From positions 1-32,473 of the IMG/VR virus record IMGVR_UViG_3300013093_000154: DNA of 32,473 nt; one strand, 5' to 3'. Each line of letters opens with the position of its first letter. Position 1 is the stretch's first letter. Below are positions 9,633 through 18,935 of this stretch, in pieces. Origin of the DNA: a virus. Both the position numbers and the translations under genes were made by a program. The notes below the pieces were generated by a model. The model ran no database searches and was not told the origin of the DNA. It was given only the letters and a program-made list of their open reading frames with translations.

Positions 9633-12164
9633 TTAACTGTAACCTGGATTCACGTTAGGAGTCGGATTAAGATTCGCTAATGCATTTGCACCTGCTAAAT
9701 TACCGGCTGCACTACCGATATTTTCAGCTTCTGCTTCTGTTTTGCCTTGAGCAAGTGCTTCGTTAAAAGCCTTAATCTTAGCATCTTGTTGTATTTGTGT
9801 TACATCAATAGATGTAGTAGTCCCTCCTGATGCACTGGCAGTGGAAGTAGAAGAACTACCGGTACTGGAACTTGCGACAGGATTACTGTAATTAGGAGTT
9901 GGAACTTTTTTATTACCAATTACTGCTGCTAATGCTGCATTAACTACTGTACGGTTAACTGTGTTAGTAGCAACCGAACCAGACCCTCCGCCGACGCTCC
10001 CAAAGCCGCCGATACTCAAACCGCCAAACGCATTTTTAACAAGATTAACAGAAAACTGTGCATTTTTAGTAAAGGCATTAATCTGTGCAGTTAAGGTCGG
10101 ACCTGCAATACCTTGTGCCCACTGTCCAACACTGGCTGCGCCAAATTTACTTGCTGATGATACTAAGCCTGCCAATTGTAATGTACTTTCTTTTCCTGTT
10201 ACAATTCCAGACAATCGTAATTGATTTAGTCCTGTTGTCATTAATCCCTGTTGTACTTTAGTCTGTAGCGGAGCATTGCTTAGGAATGTATTAAGATTAA
10301 ATGTATTGTTCTTGCCTGTCCATACGCTTGGACTTTGTAATACAGAAGTTAAACCTCCAGCAATACCACCAAACTGTGCATTAGTACCGGGTTTAACAAA
10401 TCCTGCTTGTTCAAGTTGGCTAATAGAGAAACCAAATTGTCCTACACCTTTGCTATTGCTAATTACTCCGGTAGCTTGACCTACCATTGCTGATGTTGAA
10501 CTCATTAATCCAGTTACCTGGGACGCACCCAAGGCACCAACATTAGTTGAAGCAGGAATTTGTGTCAACACATTAGCTGGCGTTACAGGCTGTGTTACAG
10601 GAGCAGTATTCAATTGTTCCATAGCCGATGCAGATGGTGTTTCTGGATTAGCAGTAGGCAATACACCTTCTGGGGTTCCCGGTACAGTATCCACTGTGCC
10701 GCCACCATCGCCAGATGTTTCGTTTGCAGGCTGTGCAAGATCAACTTTAGTCGATACACCTTTGTTGTGATTTGGGTAAGGTTCGTGTGTAGGAGCTCTT
10801 GTAACAATAGTAGTGATTGCACCGTCTTTTACTTGCCAACCTGTGCCTTCGACAAATGCTGTACCAGGCAATTGACTATCAGCAATAATAGTAGGCTTAC
10901 TAATTGATACAGATCCGCCGCCACCATTAAGATTAATTCTACCTGCCTTAAAACTAAGATCTCCATCAGACTGCACAGACGACGATTGTGCTTTAAATCC
11001 CAACGATCCGTCGGCTAAGAATCCTAAATCTGCTTGACTGTAGACTGTTAATTTATTAACTGATGCAATGTTTAATTCGTCGCTGCTGTTAATGTTAACT
11101 TTTTTGCCTTTAATATTGAAGTTATTACCAGCATACATGTTAATATCCTGGTCGGCGTGTAAGTTTAATGTACCTTCTGTGCGGACATTAACTGAGTTAG
11201 TAGCATATACATCCACTGTACCTTCTGCACCTAACTCAATCCAAGTCTGCCCGTTAGCATGTATAATATAAAAGAAGTCGCCCGAATCACTCATTGTGAT
11301 TTGATGACCTTTGCTGGTACGAATACGTACCAGATTGTCTTGTCCTGTTAGATCGCCGTCGTCCATAACAATACTGTGGCCGCCACGTCGTGCTACTATT
11401 TTAACATCTGTTGGTTTAAGATTGCCAGATTCAACCTGTGACTTAATATCTTCATCAGTTAGGCCGCCGGCATATACAGGACGTCCTGGAGTAACAATAC
11501 CATAAGCATTACTGGGACTTTCACGTTGTGCATTACTGGTAATAGGTCCTCGATCAACGTCATTAATAATACCCTGCTGCAACATAATACCTGCTACTAC
11601 AGAATGTACTGGTTTCTTTTGATCAAAGAATTTAGGATTTTCGCTTACTGTTTGATTATCGTCGTTAATTTCAGTAACAGGTAATTGCTTACTGTCAGCA
11701 AAATATTTCTGTTGATCTGAATTTTGTAAATCAAAGTTTTTACTTGCTCCGATACCCGGTATCATATGATTAAGACCAGTATCAGGTACACAGCCAACAT
11801 AATAACCTTGGTTAGGATCACCTGCTACAAAGAAACAGATTACTAATGTTCCTAAATCTGGCGGAGTAAACCACATACCATAACTTTGAGGATTACCTAC
11901 AAATGTTCCTGTACCTGTGTCAGTTCCGTTTTGTACTACTGAACCGTAAAAAGGTGGAACATAACTAACTGTGCGCCAAAGACTTTCGTCAGTTTTATCG
12001 TCGCCGGCAAATTGCTCAATATAAACTTGTACACGGCCAGAACGAACTGTATCAACGTTATTCATTACTTCGCCGATAAATGGTCCCATTTCGGCTGGAT
12101 TACCGCCGCGATCAAACTTATAACCTTGGCCTCTACCTCGACTTCGTTGTATATTTTCTGCCAT
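9633..12164 (-). CDS. gp5: Baseplate hub spike protein gp5, without the lysozyme domain
   Basis: Residues about 25-130 look like the gp5/VgrG OB-fold domain (GPFIGEVMNNVD, GRVQVYIEQF, GMWFTPPDLGTLVICFF). Residues about 280-415 form the repetitive beta-helix needle (for example VDVYATNSVNVRTEGTLNLH and INMYAGNNFNIKGKKVNI). In T4 a lysozyme of about 170 residues sits between these parts. Here the 150-residue linker (about 130-280) has no T4-lysozyme-like motif. The protein is 843 aa against 575 in T4, because the needle is followed by a Thr/Pro-rich linker and then a helical domain (about residues 560-720) with FGFSISQLEQAGFVKPGT and WTGKNNTFNLNTFLSN. The tail after that is Ser/Gly/Thr-rich. 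The gene abuts the upstream gene: base 12164 belongs to both its ATG and the preceding stop. Confidence 0.88.
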   Translation of the reverse strand: MAENIQRSRGRGQGYKFDRGGNPAEMGPFIGEVMNNVDTVRSGRVQVYIEQFAGDDKTDESLWRTVSYVPPFYGSVVQNGTDTGTGTFVGNPQSYGMWFTPPDLGTLVICFFVAGDPNQGYYVGCVPDTGLNHMIPGIGASKNFDLQNSDQQKYFADSKQLPVTEINDDNQTVSENPKFFDQKKPVHSVVAGIMLQQGIINDVDRGPITSNAQRESPSNAYGIVTPGRPVYAGGLTDEDIKSQVESGNLKPTDVKIVARRGGHSIVMDDGDLTGQDNLVRIRTSKGHQITMSDSGDFFYIIHANGQTWIELGAEGTVDVYATNSVNVRTEGTLNLHADQDINMYAGNNFNIKGKKVNINSSDELNIASVNKLTVYSQADLGFLADGSLGFKAQSSSVQSDGDLSFKAGRINLNGGGGSVSISKPTIIADSQLPGTAFVEGTGWQVKDGAITTIVTRAPTHEPYPNHNKGVSTKVDLAQPANETSGDGGGTVDTVPGTPEGVLPTANPETPSASAMEQLNTAPVTQPVTPANVLTQIPASTNVGALGASQVTGLMSSTSAMVGQATGVISNSKGVGQFGFSISQLEQAGFVKPGTNAQFGGIAGGLTSVLQSPSVWTGKNNTFNLNTFLSNAPLQTKVQQGLMTTGLNQLRLSGIVTGKESTLQLAGLVSSASKFGAASVGQWAQGIAGPTLTAQINAFTKNAQFSVNLVKNAFGGLSIGGFGSVGGGSGSVATNTVNRTVVNAALAAVIGNKKVPTPNYSNPVASSSTGSSSTSTASASGGTTTSIDVTQIQQDAKIKAFNEALAQGKTEAEAENIGSAAGNLAGANALANLNPTPNVNPGYS

Positions 12165-15100
12165 TATTCGTCTCTACTTATTAATTGTGGTGTAGTATTT
12201 GTTGCGTCTGGCACTGGACTATTAGCACCCGATGCTTGAATTTGTGGTGCAAATTGTTTTAGACCTGCATTATAGGCCTGAGAGCTGGCTTGTAACTGTG
12301 ATGTTGTAAATATGCGACTCGGAGTCCAACCGGGGTGAGCCGCTTCAAGTTGTGCTTGTATCTGTGGTTGTAAAACTCTTTCCTGTTGGTTTACATAAAC
12401 TCTAAACTCTTCGGCACTCTTGGGATCGTTTTGAGTGAACACCGAAAGATCGGTTGTTTGAGTCGGTGTCGTTACTCTTACATTAGTAGTCCCGCTGGTT
12501 GGATCCTCTGCGGCCGGAGCAAATCTTGCATTTCTACGTTGAAGTAAGTATGGTTGTGACTCTGTGTCTACATTCTGTATCGAATCTGGTAATTGTGTTG
12601 CTCTTGCTTTTACACCCACACTCTGTGTTCCACCTGGGCCACTGTGTGCTGTAGAATTTCTATATCCAATAAAGGCATTACCTGCGGTATTTGTACCTAA
12701 GAATCCGTTAGCAGCAAAGGTAGACGCTGCATTTGCAGTAGGTCTACCATTGCCAACTTCATTGGCAAACGCCGAAAGAGCATTAACTTTAACAGGGAAA
12801 GTAATTAATACTCCTTCTAAGTCTTGTGTAAAGCGACCCTTGCTAAAAATACTGGTTACTTGTATAGCTTTGTAAACGTAGCTTTGCGATGGGCCATTGG
12901 TTTCGCTGGGTGTTCGCGATATGATTTCATTTCCGCCATTGGTAGCTTGAGTTGGGTCAATAACACCTGTGCCGATGTCATAGTCTACCGGTTTATTAAA
13001 TAAAATTTCAAATAGAGGTTCTTGACTTTCTGGATTAATTGTTCCGTCGACTAAGAAAGGATTATAGCTAAAGTTTGTTCCAGCAATACCAGACCATACT
13101 TCTCCTTGAATGATCCATGCCGGATCACCTACAATACTTAAATTAACTTTACTTAGATCAGCAGGACTGTATAGGCGATCAGCTGCCGATGCTGCACCTT
13201 CGAATGTTTTGCCGTCGGCACCTTGATCGCTTTCATTGCTACGAGTTTGATAAGAATATTTAGGCACATCTCTGTAGTCTGCTGTAGTCCATATTCCACT
13301 CTGCGGAGTATTGGAAGTGATCATAAACTGTGCGTTAAATGTCTGTTCGTAATTTAATATCTGAGTATTTTGACCAGTGAACCAATAATAATATTGTTTT
13401 TGTACACCACGGAATTCTCCATCTGGAAACCAAGGAATATGCAAATTGCTTACAAGGTATGGACTAATCTGATAGGTAATTTTATAAGCATAGTCATTAC
13501 GCTTATTATCATACCCCTTAGGTTCAACCTGCATACCAACTCGATACCAACCAAATGCTTTGGCATTATTTGAACGTTTTACAAGTTTTTGTGTAACAGG
13601 ATCAATAATATAAACCTGCTGACTTGAAATGTAATCGCTACCTTTGATAGTTTGATCAATAAATTGCAGTAAGCTGGTACCCGCAGTAGCACTGATATTT
13701 TTACTGTTAGTACTCATGCTTTGTGTAGCAGGATTTACCTGCTGCGATGCTGTAGCATTACTACCCATCGGTGTCTTACTTTTATCAGTTTCGCCCGGAG
13801 GAACGGTACTGGCATTAGCAATAACAGGATCAACAAATACTACTGAATATTCGTGCGGTATTTCAAAAATTCCTTCGCTTACGTGCTGTTTTTCATATTG
13901 ATTTATAGCATCAATAATTCCCGAAGTTACTACTTTTGTAGGTGCAGCGTTGGCTTTTGGAGGAGCAGAACTTGAGCTATTAGCACTCGGCGGAGTTGAA
14001 CTACCGGTTGCTTCTCTTCCGCTGCCAGCATTAGCAGCAGTAGATGTTCCAAATGCTGCAACTCCGTTGAATACATCTTTAAGAGTCGAAGCAGTTAGCT
14101 CTACATTATAAGGAATAGTACCAGCTGCCTGTCCCGACGCAATATTGTTTTGTGTAACAATAGCTTGACATTCGTATTCAGTCAATTTATTAGCAACACG
14201 AAACTTAATGTTAGTAAATTGAAAAGGAATATATTTTTCGACTATAGCAGTTTGATCTGTTAACCCAGTTACTGTGGTTTGATTTGCGTTTGATACTGGT
14301 AATAGATTTCCGTTTTGATCATAACCATAGAAACGTATTACCATAAGATAATTTTGCGACAGATAATTTTCTGTTCTACCTATATACTGCTTAACAGCTC
14401 TAAATAGATTATCTAATAGACTAATGCCATTGGGTTCAATGATTCTTATATCAAGTTCGTAACTTGAATAGGCTCCTCTGGTTCCTTTGCCTGGCATTAA
14501 AGTTTTAACTTTAACTTCATCGATATAGAAGTCCAATGGAAAGAATTGACTACGCCCAGGTGCAGTCTGTCCGGTTACAGTTTTTGTGCTTATAGGTGCG
14601 CCACCGGACTGTATTAATAACTGAGGGCCTGATACCATATGAGATTTATCATTAACCATATTTGAGTAATCTTTTTGATTCAATAGATAAATGCTGATAT
14701 TGTACGAGTACGATGAGTATTTGTCTAAAATATTACCTTGTGGTTGTACGTGTGCATTTTGACCAGAGGCTGCAATTTGATTAATACGAGAAGTAACCGA
14801 TGCACCATAATCATCAGATGATACGCTGCCAGATGATCCAATTGCACCTACACCGCCAAGTTGAGTACCGCCTGCGACAAATTGTCCAATAGATGTAGCT
14901 GCCGCAGTGATAGGATCTGAGTTTAGTGTCGGCTGTGCAGTTGGTGGTGGTACAGTCTGTGTAGTCGATAACTTGCGACTCGGAGCATCAGTTCCAGTTG
15001 TGGTATTTTTAGCATAGTAAAAACTATTTGCGTTAGTAGGTATAGTATTATTATTTGGTGCTACACGACCAGTTGTAGGATCAACTTTAATATTATCCGG

Positions 15101-15199
15101 TGCCGGAGTTTGTACTGGTGCACCGTCGTCTCGGGCTACTTGAGCCTGCTCGACAGTAGTTCCAGCGTTTTGTTCAGGAAAAGTAACTTCAGATGCCAT
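12164..15199 (-). CDS. Large structural protein, probable baseplate hub component (gp27 position)
   Basis: This 1011-aa protein starts 4 bases after gp53 and its stop overlaps the gp5 ATG. Residues 1-160 are Thr/Ala/Gln-rich and probably flexible. A well-folded beta-rich domain covers about 160-390 (YSSYSYNISIYLLNQKDYSN, SSYELDIRIIEPNGISLLDN, KYIPFQFTNIKFRVANKLTE). After a Ser/Pro-rich linker (390-425) a second folded region runs to about 800 and includes VTSIFSKGRFTQDLEGVLIT. The last 200 residues are Gln/Ala/Thr-rich. Its place directly before gp5 and its beta-barrel-like first domain suggest that it takes the part of T4 gp27, which holds the gp5 spike, but I see no sequence motif that proves this. 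Similar large proteins occupy this slot in marine T4-like phages, from memory. A tail-completion role remains possible. Confidence 0.72.
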   Translation of the reverse strand: MASEVTFPEQNAGTTVEQAQVARDDGAPVQTPAPDNIKVDPTTGRVAPNNNTIPTNANSFYYAKNTTTGTDAPSRKLSTTQTVPPPTAQPTLNSDPITAAATSIGQFVAGGTQLGGVGAIGSSGSVSSDDYGASVTSRINQIAASGQNAHVQPQGNILDKYSSYSYNISIYLLNQKDYSNMVNDKSHMVSGPQLLIQSGGAPISTKTVTGQTAPGRSQFFPLDFYIDEVKVKTLMPGKGTRGAYSSYELDIRIIEPNGISLLDNLFRAVKQYIGRTENYLSQNYLMVIRFYGYDQNGNLLPVSNANQTTVTGLTDQTAIVEKYIPFQFTNIKFRVANKLTEYECQAIVTQNNIASGQAAGTIPYNVELTASTLKDVFNGVAAFGTSTAANAGSGREATGSSTPPSANSSSSAPPKANAAPTKVVTSGIIDAINQYEKQHVSEGIFEIPHEYSVVFVDPVIANASTVPPGETDKSKTPMGSNATASQQVNPATQSMSTNSKNISATAGTSLLQFIDQTIKGSDYISSQQVYIIDPVTQKLVKRSNNAKAFGWYRVGMQVEPKGYDNKRNDYAYKITYQISPYLVSNLHIPWFPDGEFRGVQKQYYYWFTGQNTQILNYEQTFNAQFMITSNTPQSGIWTTADYRDVPKYSYQTRSNESDQGADGKTFEGAASAADRLYSPADLSKVNLSIVGDPAWIIQGEVWSGIAGTNFSYNPFLVDGTINPESQEPLFEILFNKPVDYDIGTGVIDPTQATNGGNEIISRTPSETNGPSQSYVYKAIQVTSIFSKGRFTQDLEGVLITFPVKVNALSAFANEVGNGRPTANAASTFAANGFLGTNTAGNAFIGYRNSTAHSGPGGTQSVGVKARATQLPDSIQNVDTESQPYLLQRRNARFAPAAEDPTSGTTNVRVTTPTQTTDLSVFTQNDPKSAEEFRVYVNQQERVLQPQIQAQLEAAHPGWTPSRIFTTSQLQASSQAYNAGLKQFAPQIQASGANSPVPDATNTTPQLISRDE

Positions 15200-15202
15200 T
15201 GA

Positions 15203-15505
15203 TTAGAATCCCAATGCTGTTTGCAAGGTAGTGATTTTTGGTAAGAATATTTCTACTCCAGGAGCGAAATCCCAAGGCGGAGCAGTTAATGTGTTTGGAT
15301 TACGTTGATAAAAGACCCACCATAATTCTGCTCGATTGTACAGGTCATATGCTAACAGATCTGGTCGATATTGATATGTTTGATTGATAGTAAACAATTG
15401 ATCATCTGACTCTTTAGGAATAGGTCTGTTGACCATTACATCTAAAAAGAATTGCGAATACTGAGTTAAGAAATAGGGACTTGTTGAGCCATAGGTTGCA
15501 GCCAT
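15203..15505 (-). CDS. gp53: Baseplate wedge protein gp53
   Basis: This 100-aa protein matches the gp53 family, which carries a LysM-like fold. The key stretch is YQYRPDLLAYDLYNRAELWW, followed by VFYQRNPN, PPWDFAPG and IFLPK, the usual order of the family. It is shorter than T4 gp53 (196 aa), as is common in aquatic T4-like phages. In T4, gp53 joins the wedges around the hub and contacts gp25 and gp6, both encoded downstream here. The ATG at 15505 shares one base with the stop of the upstream gene (TAATG), which suggests translational coupling. Confidence 0.88.
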   Translation of the reverse strand: MAATYGSTSPYFLTQYSQFFLDVMVNRPIPKESDDQLFTINQTYQYRPDLLAYDLYNRAELWWVFYQRNPNTLTAPPWDFAPGVEIFLPKITTLQTALGF

Positions 15506-17874
15506 TACCAGAAACCTCCTTTGATTAAGTCTCCGTTAGCAAATTTAGCTAAACTAAATTGCTGACTGACTTGCTGTCGTGTTTGTACTGGTAATAATGT
15601 AATACCAATTTCCATTTTAGTAGGTACGTAAGTAGGTGCATCGACTTGTAGAGTCGATGCTGCCGGCGGCCCGCTGATAGCACCTTTAGTCAAATTGTTA
15701 TTGGCCAATCTGGTTTGACTTGTGCCAGTATAATTAGTAGGCAAATTCTGTTGAGCACGGCGATCATTTAAATTAGTTCCAGGATTACTTACACTGGTTG
15801 CACGTATATAGTCAACATCTCCCGGCAGGTTATAATCAAACTGTGCAATTACACAAGGATGTAAATTAAACTGATATGTTCCTAAACCTTGCAAAAATAC
15901 CAGCGGCGGAGGAGAACCACGATAGTTAGTATCTTGTCCGTAAAACATTTTTGTAGCTGATCGGAAAAAATGTATTACTGCCAAAAGATAATTTGCTTCA
16001 TTGGTATCCTGTGCTGTAAACATTGCCTGAATACGTATTTCTCCTACTGAGCTACCTTGATAAAAATAACCTTTGTAGTTACTGTGTGTTAGATCGTAAC
16101 TGCTATAGTTGGCCTTGTAGCTTGTGTTGATAACAGGGGTATAAGGAAATATTACGCCGCCTGTAACCTGTAGTGGTTGTAATATTCCAGGACCGTCTGG
16201 GTTATTGTATAGATATTGACTGCCGCCAGCTAACCGTAACTTAACACGCCAGTCACCATCATTAGCCTGTTTACGCTGTGCCTGTATCTGTGCTGTTTGT
16301 AATGCTAATTGTTTTTGGGCAGCAGCTTGATCAGCAGCTAATTGATCTGATGTTGGTATGTTAGATGTATTAACTGCACTATTAGTTGCTGTTGTAGCAG
16401 AATTAAGTACGCCGGTTAGGACTCCTGATGAGTTGATATCAGCATATGCAGCCGAATAAGGATCGACTGTATCAGCTGTGCTAACACTTGTAGTAGGAAC
16501 AACGCTACCTGTTTCAGAACCGACAGCAGCATATGGATCAACTGTGTCAGCTGTATTAACTTCGGTTGCAGCTACATTATTATCAAATCCAGGTGTATCA
16601 TATGGATTAGTTGTGTCAGTAGTATTTGTTTCTGTGGCAGCTACATTATTATCAAATCCAGGTGTATCATATGGATTAGTTGTGTCAGTAGTATTTGTTT
16701 CTGTGGCTTCTACCGCAGTATTCGTTGTATCTGTTACGTATGGATTATCTTGATTACCGGTATCAGCGGCAGTTGTTGCTACGGCTGTATCAACTGGAGG
16801 AGCAACATAAGGGTTTGATTGATTACCAGTACTTGCAGTTGTAGCAGCTACAGTAGTATTGATAGGTGGAGCAACTACTGGAGGTGGAGCATTTTCTGTG
16901 CTGGCCGCAGTAGTAGGCGGTACTGGATCTGCTGTTGCTACAACATTACCTGCACCAGCCGCAGCAATTTGATCTTGATATTTGGCATTGGCAATTTGTT
17001 TTGCTTCTAAGTTGGCTTCATCGCGTAATTGATTTTGTTCTGAAATATCGTCAGGAAACGGCGATTCTGCTATTTTTTGTGCATATAAGGCATCAGACTG
17101 AGACTTAACTGTGGCTTGATAGTCGGCAAATGTTGCGGGGTCGTTTTTCGCTAACGTTGCTTGACTTACGTTAGAAGCTGTAGTAGATTTTTCAATTTGA
17201 GGTACAGCAGGATCAGCAGGTGGTACCGAAGACCCAGGGCCAGCGGCAGCTACTTGTGTGTTAGCAGCAGGTGCAGTAACTGCCGGAGTAGCATTTTCTG
17301 TACTGGCTGAAGTAGTCGGAGCTGTTTTAACCCAAACAGGATTACCACTACTATCAAATCTATCTAATACTGCACCGTCTGCTCTAACATCTCCAACAAA
17401 ACGACTGTACCCACCTGTGTCACTGTTAGTGTTTGTTGAAGAAGAGGTAGAAGCTACGTTAGTATCAGCAGGCGGTGTGCTAACTGGAGGTACAGTATTA
17501 TTGGTACTTGCAGCAGTAGTAGGTGGTACTTGATCTGCTGTTGCTGTTAATGTCCCTGCGTTAGCAGCAACAATCGGTACTTGATATTTTGCATTAGCAA
17601 CTTGTTTTGCTTCTAATGTTGCTTCGTCTTTAAGATCATTCTGTACATTAACGTCAATTGCGTCTAATCCAGATGCTGCCGCAGCGGCAAGTTTTTGTTG
17701 GTATAACGCATCGGTTTGAGATTTAACTGTAGCTTGATAATCGGCACTTGCAACAGGATTGTTGGCTGCAAGCGTAGCCTGACTAACGTTGTCAGCCGTA
17801 GTAGCTTTAGTGATCTGCGAAATAGCTGGATCTGCTGGCGGTATTGACGAACTGTTATTTGTGGTTGTAGCCAT
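15505..17874 (-). CDS. gp48-like baseplate tail-tube cap protein with a long repetitive N-terminal extension
   Basis: The C-terminal 250 residues (about 538-789) form the conserved part. It contains DWRVKLRLAGG, GGVIFPYTPVI, LTHSNYKGYFYQGS, FTAQDTNEANYLLAVIHFFR and MFYGQD. I recognise this pattern as the tail-tube cap/baseplate-tube junction protein (gp48-type) of marine T4-like phages, which would start tail-tube polymerisation. Residues 1-535 are very different: Ala/Thr/Asn/Pro-rich low-complexity sequence. Two related modules of about 130 residues (about 8-140 and 214-345) share NVSQATLA, DYQATVKSQ and LEAKQ.ANAKYQ. They are followed by short repeats ending in NPYDTPGFDNNVAATE. T4 gp48 is only about 364 aa. 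It is the first gene of the structural operon, with a late-promoter-like box 18 bases before its ATG. Function of the extension is unknown. Confidence 0.75.
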   Translation of the reverse strand: MATTTNNSSSIPPADPAISQITKATTADNVSQATLAANNPVASADYQATVKSQTDALYQQKLAAAAASGLDAIDVNVQNDLKDEATLEAKQVANAKYQVPIVAANAGTLTATADQVPPTTAASTNNTVPPVSTPPADTNVASTSSSTNTNSDTGGYSRFVGDVRADGAVLDRFDSSGNPVWVKTAPTTSASTENATPAVTAPAANTQVAAAGPGSSVPPADPAVPQIEKSTTASNVSQATLAKNDPATFADYQATVKSQSDALYAQKIAESPFPDDISEQNQLRDEANLEAKQIANAKYQDQIAAAGAGNVVATADPVPPTTAASTENAPPPVVAPPINTTVAATTASTGNQSNPYVAPPVDTAVATTAADTGNQDNPYVTDTTNTAVEATETNTTDTTNPYDTPGFDNNVAATETNTTDTTNPYDTPGFDNNVAATEVNTADTVDPYAAVGSETGSVVPTTSVSTADTVDPYSAAYADINSSGVLTGVLNSATTATNSAVNTSNIPTSDQLAADQAAAQKQLALQTAQIQAQRKQANDGDWRVKLRLAGGSQYLYNNPDGPGILQPLQVTGGVIFPYTPVINTSYKANYSSYDLTHSNYKGYFYQGSSVGEIRIQAMFTAQDTNEANYLLAVIHFFRSATKMFYGQDTNYRGSPPPLVFLQGLGTYQFNLHPCVIAQFDYNLPGDVDYIRATSVSNPGTNLNDRRAQQNLPTNYTGTSQTRLANNNLTKGAISGPPAASTLQVDAPTYVPTKMEIGITLLPVQTRQQVSQQFSLAKFANGDLIKGGFW
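16568..16705 (-). repeat. Exact tandem repeat, 2 x 69 bp, inside the gp48-like gene
   Basis: Bases 16568-16636 and 16637-16705 are identical. Each unit encodes 23 residues including NPYDTPGFDNNVA. More diverged units (TADTVDPYAAVG, TADTVDPYSAAY, TGNQSNPYVAPP, TGNQDNPYV) lie on both sides, so the array is older, but the exact pair is a recent duplication or is kept uniform. The repeat keeps frame. Confidence 0.92.
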
Positions 17875-17892
17875 ATCGGTTATCCTATCACT

Positions 17893-17900
17893 TATTTATT
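17893..17900 (-). promoter_or_regulatory. Late promoter-like box for the leftward structural operon
   Basis: The minus strand reads AATAAATA, a 7/8 match to T4 TATAAATA and a full match to the NATAAATA form. It is 18 bases before the ATG at 17874, as in the box ahead of gp6. The leader would be about 12 bases, with AGGATAAC before the ATG. It lies in the 113-base divergent gap between this operon and gp55. Confidence 0.6.
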
Positions 17901-17925
17901 GTCTATAAAAACGGCTAAGTTTATT

Positions 17926-17952
17926 AAAAAATGTTGCTCTTTTGCAACATTT
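17926..17952 (-). terminator. Rho-independent terminator-like hairpin, leftward
   Basis: The arms AAATGTTGC (17929-17937) and GCAACATTT (17944-17952) pair perfectly over 9 bp around a 6-base loop. Read on the minus strand, the hairpin runs into a run of six T. It would stop leftward antisense transcription from the gp55 side just before the structural operon promoter. On the plus strand no T-run follows. Confidence 0.5.
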
Positions 17953-17962
17953 ATGTTATAAT
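17934..17962 (+). promoter_or_regulatory. Sigma70-like promoter for gp55
   Basis: A perfect TATAAT at 17957-17962 lies 17 bases after a weak -35 (TTGCTC, 17934-17939). Transcription would start near 17969, about 19 bases before the TTG start at 17988. The -35 falls inside the 17929-17952 hairpin. The perfect -10 fits an early or middle gene read by host RNA polymerase. Confidence 0.5.
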
Positions 17963-17976
17963 AAGTAATCGACATT

Positions 17977-17980
17977 GGAG
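17977..17980 (+). promoter_or_regulatory. Ribosome-binding site that decides the gp55 start
   Basis: GGAG lies 7 bases before TTG 17988. The alternative in-frame ATG at 17931 has no Shine-Dalgarno, sits in the hairpin, and is upstream of the -10 box, so it would not be on the mRNA. Confidence 0.6.
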
Positions 17981-17987
17981 AACTATA

Positions 17988-18935
17988 TTGTCTGAGGCTA
18001 CTCCCACTAAACCATTTAAAACACCTGCAAAGGTTAACTATCTCAACAACAGAGATTTATTAAAACAAATACATCTAAGTAAAAATACATATTGCAGCTA
18101 TAGAGATCCAAAAACTGATCATCAATATGATATCATTTTACCTAACTTAGACAAAATCAATCAGCGTACTATTGCAGAAGCAAGACGTAATCGTACAGAT
18201 CGTATCAAGCGAGAAACAGGCGAAATTGTAGATCAAAAAAAGATTCCCAATACTGATCTTGTATTTAGAATTACCTGTTGGGATCATATACCGATTGCAC
18301 CCAAAAAAGTACCTAAGACTGCTGCTAAAAAGAAAAATCTTAAAGATATGCTCATGCTCGACGAAGAAGAAACTGTCGAGGATCCATTGGCCGATATTGT
18401 CGATGAAGTTGTATTAGATCCTACACATGTGCGTGTTAACTTTCCTCCGTTTTATCACTATCGTATAACCGAAGAAAAGGAACCTTATCTTGTGGGCAAA
18501 AGTCACTGGAAAGGCGATTTAGTTACAGGAGAATATTCAAGAGATCACGGAGAGATGACTGCTGAATTAGCACGTATGTTCTTAAAGCTATGCGAACGCT
18601 ATGCTACACGTAGTAATTGGCGTGGTTATACATACAACGAAGAAATGCGTGGACAGGCTTTGTTACAATTGAGTCAGATCGGATTACAGTTTGACGAATC
18701 CAAAAGTCAAAACCCATTTGCCTATTATACCGCTGCTATCACTAACAGCTTTACTCGAATCCTAAATATCGAAAAGAAAAATCAAAACATACGTGACGAT
18801 ATTTTAGAAATGAACGGGTTGAATCCTTCTTGGACCAGACAGAATTCAAATAAGAGTTATCAAAAACCCGGACCGGTTACTATCGTTGATCCAAGCACTT
18901 ATAAATTGCCAGACGACTTGACTGAGTCCGAGTAA
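17988..18935 (+). CDS. gp55: Late-transcription sigma factor gp55, TTG start
   Basis: With the TTG start the protein is 315 aa, against 185 in T4, and begins (M)SEATPTKPFKTPAKV. The diagnostic part is the C-terminal half: GEMTAELARMFLKLCERYA, YTYNEEMRGQALLQLSQIGL, and NPFAYYTAAITNSFTRILN followed by EKKNQNIRDDIL. These match the sigma region 2-like helices of gp55, which binds the host RNA polymerase core and recognises the TATAAATA-type late promoter. The first half is basic (many Lys/Arg) with an acidic patch (LDEEETVEDPL) and has no T4 counterpart that I can see. The gene heads the plus-strand cluster and is 45 bases before gp47. In T4-like phages gp55 acts with the sliding clamp and gp33, which are not in this window. 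Confidence 0.9.
   Translation: MSEATPTKPFKTPAKVNYLNNRDLLKQIHLSKNTYCSYRDPKTDHQYDIILPNLDKINQRTIAEARRNRTDRIKRETGEIVDQKKIPNTDLVFRITCWDHIPIAPKKVPKTAAKKKNLKDMLMLDEEETVEDPLADIVDEVVLDPTHVRVNFPPFYHYRITEEKEPYLVGKSHWKGDLVTGEYSRDHGEMTAELARMFLKLCERYATRSNWRGYTYNEEMRGQALLQLSQIGLQFDESKSQNPFAYYTAAITNSFTRILNIEKKNQNIRDDILEMNGLNPSWTRQNSNKSYQKPGPVTIVDPSTYKLPDDLTESE

Noticed and set aside
17931-17987. 19-codon N-terminal extension of gp55 from ATG 17931
   Set aside because: The ATG lies in a hairpin and upstream of the TATAAT box, without a ribosome-binding site; TTG 17988 has GGAG at good spacing.
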